Below are positions 59,718-64,000 of a stretch of 64,000 nt of DNA, piece by piece. Origin of the DNA: Nonomuraea dietziae. Lineage in GTDB: Bacteria > Actinomycetota > Actinomycetes > Streptosporangiales > Streptosporangiaceae. A model generated the notes under the pieces. That model ran no database searches and was not told where the DNA came from. It saw only the letters and a list, made by a program, of their open reading frames with translations. Where the stretch lies: contig NZ_JACIBV010000001.1 in assembly GCF_014195505.1 (NCBI RefSeq), positions 6,944,001 through 7,008,000 of the forward strand, read 5' to 3'. The position numbers were made by a program, and so were the translations under genes. The stretch's first letter is position 1. Each line of letters begins with the position of its first letter.

Positions 59718-60272
59718 TCAGGAGGCAGGCGCCGCGCCGGCGGAGACCAGGAAGCCCACGTCGCCGAAGGAGATCTCGTCACCTGAGCGGACCCGTGCGG
59801 GACCGACCAGGCGCCAGCCGTTCAGCCTGGTGCCGTTCAGCGAGCCGAGGTCGACCAGCAGCCAGGAGCCGTCGTCCTCCTTGCGCAGCTCGGCGTGGAC
59901 CCGCGAGACGGTGAGGTCGGCCAGGACCAGGTCGCAGGCCGAGCCGCGGCCCACGACGTACCTGAGCCTGCTGTCGTTGGGCAGCGCCAGCCTGGGCAGC
60001 CGGGGCTTGCGCCATGCCGACTGCACGCGGGTGGTGAACTCCGAGACGGAGGCGACCATGTCGGTCAACCTCTGGCGGACCGTGTTGCGCGGCGGCAGGT
60101 CGGCGACCAGATCGTCGAGCTCGTAGCGGCTGCGCGCGCGTAGTGCCTGGTCGACCCGGCCCACGAAGGTGTCATGGGACAGGCGCCCCTCGACGGCGCG
60201 GTCGCGGAGCTCGTCGATGGCGCGATCACGTTCCCCATCGGAGGCACGAAATGGGGGTTGCGTCGAGCTCAT
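59718..60272 (-). CDS. DUF1707 and FHA domain protein
   Basis: The protein has 184 residues. DUF1707 (about 8-62, FRASDGERDRAIDELRDRAVEGRLS) is followed by a short linker and a C-terminal FHA domain (about 105-180) with GRGSACDLVL, SRVHAEL and GSLNGT, the phosphothreonine-binding loops. It probably docks on targets of Hanks-type kinases, such as those at the left end of the window. GATACT (60280-60285) ends 7 nt before the ATG, which suggests a leaderless message and excludes the longer upstream frame. Confidence 0.9.
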   Translation of the reverse strand: MSSTQPPFRASDGERDRAIDELRDRAVEGRLSHDTFVGRVDQALRARSRYELDDLVADLPPRNTVRQRLTDMVASVSEFTTRVQSAWRKPRLPRLALPNDSRLRYVVGRGSACDLVLADLTVSRVHAELRKEDDGSWLLVDLGSLNGTRLNGWRLVGPARVRSGDEISFGDVGFLVSAGAAPAS

Positions 60273-60335
60273 GCCCCTGAGTATCGGCCCGAACGGCGTT
60301 TCCTGTCCAGAATTCGCGAATCCCTTGAGTCGACC

Positions 60336-60359
60336 ATACTGAGTATGCATACTGAGTAT
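60336..60359 (+). promoter_or_regulatory. PadR operator within a leaderless promoter
   Basis: Two copies of the palindrome ATACTGAGTAT (60336-60346 and 60349-60359) are separated by GC. TTGAGT (60325-60330) and CATACT (60348-60353), 17 bp apart, form the promoter; the PadR gene starts 8 nt after the -10. Bound repressor would therefore occlude both spacer and -10. The site is AT-rich in a GC-rich surround and stands out clearly. It should control padR and the downstream ABC genes together. Confidence 0.85.
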
Positions 60360-60361
60360 TC

Positions 60362-60874
60362 ATGTCGATCAGACAGAGCCTGCTGACCTTGCTCAGCAAG
60401 GGGACCAGGTACGGCTACCAGCTGCGCGCGGAGTTCGAGTCGTCCACAGGGGCGACCTGGCCGCTGAACATCGGCCAGGTCTACACGACGCTCTCCCGCA
60501 TGGAGCGCGACGGCCTGGTCTCCTCCGGAGAGCAGGACGAGCAGGGCAGGGTCGGCTACACGATCACCGAGGCCGGTCGGGCGGAGGTGGAGCGATGGTT
60601 CAGCACCCCCGTCGCCCAGTCCGACCGGCCGAGGGACGAGCTGGTCATCAAGCTGGCGATGGCCGTCGCGGCGAAGGACGTCGACGTCGGCGCGGTCATC
60701 CAGCGGCAGAGGACCGCGACGATGCGCGCCCTGCAGGAGCTGACCAGGGCCAAGCGCACCGGCACCGACGGCGCCGCGCAGCGCCTCGTGCTGGATTCCA
60801 TGATCTTTCAGGCGGAGGCCGAGCAGCGATGGCTCGACCACTGCGAGGCAGTGCTCAAGGAGGCAGGGGAATGA
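60362..60874 (+). CDS. PadR family transcriptional repressor
   Basis: The protein has 170 residues. The winged helix (about 1-80) has SKGTRYGYQLRAEF, the recognition stretch NIGQVYTTLSRMERDGLVS and the wing YTITEAGRAEVERWF. The C-terminal helices (about 95-170) form the dimer domain. ATG 60362 lies at the end of its own operator. Its stop overlaps the ABC ATPase start, so repressor and transporter form one operon, a common layout for drug or peptide resistance exporters. Confidence 0.94.
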   Translation: MSIRQSLLTLLSKGTRYGYQLRAEFESSTGATWPLNIGQVYTTLSRMERDGLVSSGEQDEQGRVGYTITEAGRAEVERWFSTPVAQSDRPRDELVIKLAMAVAAKDVDVGAVIQRQRTATMRALQELTRAKRTGTDGAAQRLVLDSMIFQAEAEQRWLDHCEAVLKEAGE

Positions 60875-61563
60875 CGAGTGTGGTGACACTCACGGACGTG
60901 GCGCGGGTCCACGGCGAGGGTGAGGCGGCGGTCCACGCTCTGCGGGGGATCAGCCTCGACGTGCAGGCGGGTGAGCTCGTGGCCGTGATGGGTCCTTCGG
61001 GCTCGGGCAAGTCCACGCTGCTCAACCTCGCGGGCGGCCTCGACAGGCCCACGAGCGGCGAGGTCACCGTGGAGGGCGTGCCCCTCTCGACGGTCAAGGA
61101 CCTGGCCGCGCTGCGGCGTAGGAGTATCGGCTACGTCTTCCAGGACCTCAACCTGATCCCCTCGCTGACCGGGGCGGAGAACGTCATGTTGCCCCGCGAG
61201 CTGGACGGCGTGCGGACGCGCGAGGCCAGGGCCGAGGCGCTGGCCGTCCTGGAGGAGATGGGGCTCGCGGCGGTCGCCGACAGGTTCCCCGACGAGCTCT
61301 CGGGAGGGCAGCGCCAGCGGGTGGCGATCGCCAGGTCGCTGGTGGGCGAGCGGAGGCTGATCCTGGCCGACGAGCCGACGGGCGCGCTGGACACCCCGAC
61401 GGGCGACGAGATCCTCGAGCTGCTCAGAAGCCGCTGCGAGGCGGGCGCCGCGGTGCTGCTCGTCACCCACGAGTCGCGCTACGCGGGATGGGCGGACAGG
61501 GTGGTGTTCCTGCGCGACGGGCAGATCGTCGACTCGACCGCGCCGGTGGTGAGCGCCCGATGA
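60871..61563 (+). CDS. ABC transporter ATP-binding protein (MacB/LolD type)
   Basis: The protein has 230 residues. Walker A is GPSGSGKST, the Q-loop is VFQDLNLIPSLT, the signature is LSGGQRQRVAIARSL, Walker B is LILADEPTGALD and the switch is VTHES. It is the NTPase for the FtsX-like permease encoded next. ATG overlaps the padR stop and its own stop overlaps the permease start (ATGA). The substrate is unknown, and antimicrobial peptides or lipids are typical for this class. Confidence 0.94.
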   Translation: MTSVVTLTDVARVHGEGEAAVHALRGISLDVQAGELVAVMGPSGSGKSTLLNLAGGLDRPTSGEVTVEGVPLSTVKDLAALRRRSIGYVFQDLNLIPSLTGAENVMLPRELDGVRTREARAEALAVLEEMGLAAVADRFPDELSGGQRQRVAIARSLVGERRLILADEPTGALDTPTGDEILELLRSRCEAGAAVLLVTHESRYAGWADRVVFLRDGQIVDSTAPVVSAR

Positions 61564-64000
61564 GAGCGCTGCTGCGGATCTCCCGCCGCGACGCCCTGAG
61601 GGCTAAGGGGCGCACCGCGCTGATCATGGTGATGATCGGCCTGCCGGTGCTGGTGATCACGGGCGTGCTCACCTTCTGGGAGACGGCCGACGTGACGCTC
61701 AGCGAGGGAATCGTCAGGAAGCTGGGCGCGGCCGACCTGCGAGTCAAGACGAGCGGGTACGCCAAGGTGAGAGCGCAGTACGGCGACGACGGCATCCCCC
61801 CCTACGGCGAGGGAGCCGAGCCGCCTGAGAAGGCTGCCGCCACCACCGCCGCCCAGGTGGCTGCGCGGCTCCAGCCGGGCTCCAGGCTGATCGGCTTCGA
61901 CGAGGGCAGCGTGGAAGTCAGGACCGAGCGCGGCTACGACCACATCACCGCCCTCGAGGTCGACCTGCGAGACCCCATGACCAGAGGGATGCGGCCCCTG
62001 GTCGAGGGCCGCCATCCCGCCGCTCCCGACGAGGTCGCGGTGACCCCGGCGATGAAACGGCGGATCGGCGACACGATCGAGGTCACCCGCGAGGGCCGCA
62101 GGGTGAAGGTGGTCGGCGTGGTGCAGGACCCGTTCGACACGGGGGTCGTCGAGGTCGTCGGCTTCAGAGGGGTGCTGCTCGACGAAGGCGACGGCAGGGG
62201 CATCGGCTGGCTCGCCGACACCCCCTCCCCCGCGACGTGGGCCGACACCCGGCGGCTCAACGACGTCGGGCTGGTAGGCCTGTCCCGGGTCACCGCAGAG
62301 TCCGATCTCTCGGCCGAGGGGACCATGTCGACCAGGGTGGTGGTGGGCATCGCCGTCGCGGTGTTCATGGTGGGGATGGAGACGGTCCTGCTGGCGGGGC
62401 CCGCCTTCGCGATCGGGCTGCGCCGGCGCGCCACCGCGCTGGCGATGATCGCCGCGCAGGGCGGGTCCAAGGCTCACCTGCGGGTGATCGTGCTGACCGA
62501 CGGGCTCGTGCTGGGCGGGGCCGCGGCGTTGGTGGCCGGCGTCACCGGAGTGGCTGGCGGGCTGGCGCTGGTCCCGTTGCTGTCGGAGTCGATGGGGCCG
62601 CTCGAGGTGCCGTGGTGGTCCGTGGCCGGCGTGATGGCGCTCGGCGTGGGCAGCGGGGTGGCGGCGGCCATGGTGCCCGCCGTGCTGGCCGGGCGGCAGA
62701 ACCCCGCTGCCGTCCTGGCCGGACGTTCCGACGCGGCGCGTGACAGGGCGGGGCGGCCCCTGCTCGGACTGGTGCTGGTGCTGGCGGGCGTGGCCGCGAC
62801 GGTGCTCACCCCCCTCACCGATGAGGTGTGGATCTTCGCCGCCTCGGTGCTCGGGTTGCTGGGGCTGGTGGCCCTGGTGCCCTCGCTGGTCGCGCTCACG
62901 GGGCGGCTCGCCGTACGGCTGCCGCTGGCACCGCGGCTGGGCGTCCGCGACGCGGTCCGCCACCGGATGCGTACGGCCTCGGCCGTCGCGGCCGTCATGG
63001 CGGCGACGGCCGGAGCGGTCACGGCGGGTATCGGGGTCACCAGCCAGGACGCCGCAGCCCGCGCGTCCTACAGCTCCTCGACGCCGGTCGGCACGCTGAT
63101 GATCAGCGCGTATGGGGCGGACGATGAGGAATGGGCACGTACGCGCCAGGCCGTGCAGGAGCGCTTGCCCGGCATCGCCCTGGCGGAGGCGTTCGAGCCG
63201 GTCGACTCCGATGGCCGATCGGCCGGCTTGTACGCCGAGCGCCTGCGCGAATGCGCTTCGTGCACCCACCTACCCCCCGGGGTGCTCGTCGGTGATCAGC
63301 GGCTGCTTGAGGTGATGCAGGGCAGGCACGATCCCACGGCCGCCGCCGCGCTGGCCGAGGGCAAGGCCGTGGTATTCGGCCCTTCGAGGCTGCGGGACGG
63401 CCGGCTCTCCCTCAGAATCGACGTCGACGGATCCACCGCCAAGCTCACGCGTTTCGAGACGCAGGCTGTCGTGGCGGAGGCGGCGAGCCGCGGAGTGACC
63501 AGTGTCCTGGTCCCGCCCGCCACGCTGAAGGCCAAGGGCTTCGGGCTGAAGGAGCGCACGGTCTTCGCGCGGCACCAGCCGCAGGACGTGAAGCTGTTGC
63601 GGGAGCACCTCACGGTGGCCAGCTCCAAGGTCAGCGTCCGCCTGGAGGGAGGCTACGAGAGAGACATCTCGATCGTCATGATCGTTCTGATGGGTGGCGC
63701 GCTGGTCCTGGTGCTCGGTGGCACGTTCGTGGCCACCGCGCTGGCCGCCGCCGACCTGCGGCCCGACCTGGCGACGATCGCGGCGGTGGGCGCGCCGTCC
63801 AGGACGGGGCGGCTGATCCTCGCAGGGCAGGCCGGCTACCTCGCGGGGCTCGGCGCTGGTCGGCGCGATCGCCGGCGCGGTCCCCGGTGTCGCCCTCGCC
63901 TGGGTCATGACGTTGAGGACAGCAGACTACGTCGTGATCGGCTCGCAGGCCCTGATCGCCCGGACCCAGGCGACGACCGTGGCGGTGCCGTGGGAGCTGG
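61560..64000 (+). CDS. FtsX-like ABC permease, partial and apparently frameshifted near the end
   Basis: The frame runs from ATG 61560 (MRALLRISRRDALRAKGRTA) beyond the window edge. It has an N-terminal helix, an extracytoplasmic domain (about 45-255), a block of helices (about 260-520), a second outer domain, and a final FtsX helix set starting near SIVMIVLMGGALVLVLGGTF. At about 63853-63857 the expected helix sequence (GYLAGLG then ALVGAIAGAVPGVALAW) changes frame: from CTG at 63856 the hydrophobic sequence continues in frame 1, while the original frame gives Arg-rich nonsense without a stop. The cause is either a two-base deletion in a GC run or a sequencing error. Confidence 0.85.
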   Translation, partial: MRALLRISRRDALRAKGRTALIMVMIGLPVLVITGVLTFWETADVTLSEGIVRKLGAADLRVKTSGYAKVRAQYGDDGIPPYGEGAEPPEKAAATTAAQVAARLQPGSRLIGFDEGSVEVRTERGYDHITALEVDLRDPMTRGMRPLVEGRHPAAPDEVAVTPAMKRRIGDTIEVTREGRRVKVVGVVQDPFDTGVVEVVGFRGVLLDEGDGRGIGWLADTPSPATWADTRRLNDVGLVGLSRVTAESDLSAEGTMSTRVVVGIAVAVFMVGMETVLLAGPAFAIGLRRRATALAMIAAQGGSKAHLRVIVLTDGLVLGGAAALVAGVTGVAGGLALVPLLSESMGPLEVPWWSVAGVMALGVGSGVAAAMVPAVLAGRQNPAAVLAGRSDAARDRAGRPLLGLVLVLAGVAATVLTPLTDEVWIFAASVLGLLGLVALVPSLVALTGRLAVRLPLAPRLGVRDAVRHRMRTASAVAAVMAATAGAVTAGIGVTSQDAAARASYSSSTPVGTLMISAYGADDEEWARTRQAVQERLPGIALAEAFEPVDSDGRSAGLYAERLRECASCTHLPPGVLVGDQRLLEVMQGRHDPTAAAALAEGKAVVFGPSRLRDGRLSLRIDVDGSTAKLTRFETQAVVAEAASRGVTSVLVPPATLKAKGFGLKERTVFARHQPQDVKLLREHLTVASSKVSVRLEGGYERDISIVMIVLMGGALVLVLGGTFVATALAAADLRPDLATIAAVGAPSRTGRLILAGQAGYLAGLGAGRRDRRRGPRCRPRLGHDVEDSRLRRDRLAGPDRPDPGDDRGGAVGA

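Noticed and set aside
61479..63269. Long antisense frame over the ABC permease
   Set aside because: It is low-complexity His/Arg/Gly sequence without domains, opposite a membrane protein with clear helices and an overlapping start.
1..64000. rRNA, tRNA genes or a prophage
   Set aside because: No tRNA-like cloverleaf with a T-loop consensus, no rRNA stretch and no phage structural or integrase genes were seen; this was by eye and a tRNA scan would be decisive.

Overview
The window reads as a chromosomal segment of a high-GC filamentous-type actinomycete, most plausibly a member of the Streptosporangiales. The grounds are very high third-position GC, GTG and TTG starts, frequent start-stop overlaps, Hanks-type kinases, an AfsR-type regulator, an ECF sigma factor with a CU044_5270-like partner, DUF1707-FHA and VanW proteins, and a caspase-STAND-WD40 protein. 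The taxon is inferred; no rRNA or tRNA gene was seen.

The backbone is an old actinobacterial housekeeping order that is also known from the Mycobacterium tuberculosis chromosome: etfB-etfA, cysteine desulfurase, mnmA, a MetE-like protein, ligA, gatC-gatA-gatB and ilvB-ilvN-ilvC. Cassettes lie between these landmarks.

Layout. 0-3.4 kb: tail of a membrane protein and two serine/threonine kinases. 3.4-5.4: etfBA. 5.4-7.9: HIT hydrolase, MFS exporter and a TetR regulator with a perfect operator that it shares with the divergent cysteine desulfurase. 7.9-12.0: iscS-like gene, DUF695 protein, mnmA, MBL-fold hydrolase. 12.1-15.3: tandem sensor kinases without a response regulator. 15.4-16.3: MetE-like protein. 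16.4-20.8: a 1348-residue caspase/STAND/TM/WD40 conflict-type protein followed 10 bp later by a small exported four-cysteine protein. 20.9-23.3: ligA and an EF-hand protein. 23.4-25.5: a GGDEF-EAL protein. 25.6-28.9: gatCAB. 29.0-30.3: MFS. 30.5-33.5: overlapping operon of ECF sigma, membrane partner and heparinase-like lipoprotein. 33.6-39.0: tripartite tricarboxylate transporter tctCBA, divergent from its CitA/CitB-type two-component system. 39.0-43.1: VanW protein, sugar dehydrogenase, 2-hydroxyacid dehydrogenase. 43.3-46.0: PAS-GGDEF-EAL protein. 46.0-49.5: ilvBNC behind a leader-peptide attenuator. 49.5-54.4: MFS exporter divergent from an AfsR-type regulator. 54.4-58.0: decayed, repeat-rich stretch with three minisatellites, a CAP-domain exoprotein, a regulator pseudogene, an NmrA-like oxidoreductase and an IS5-type remnant. 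58.0-60.3: PBP4-type carboxypeptidase and DUF1707-FHA protein. 60.3-64.0: PadR regulator and an ABC transporter whose permease seems frameshifted close to the window edge.

Two themes recur. Many genes have a -10-like hexamer (TANNNT or close to it) 6-8 nt before the start codon, which implies leaderless mRNAs. Local regulators also sit next to visible operators (TetR, PadR, TctD-like). The best candidates for undescribed biology are the caspase-STAND-WD40 gene with its small exported neighbour, the sigma/heparinase operon, and the minisatellite cluster around the CAP-domain gene.
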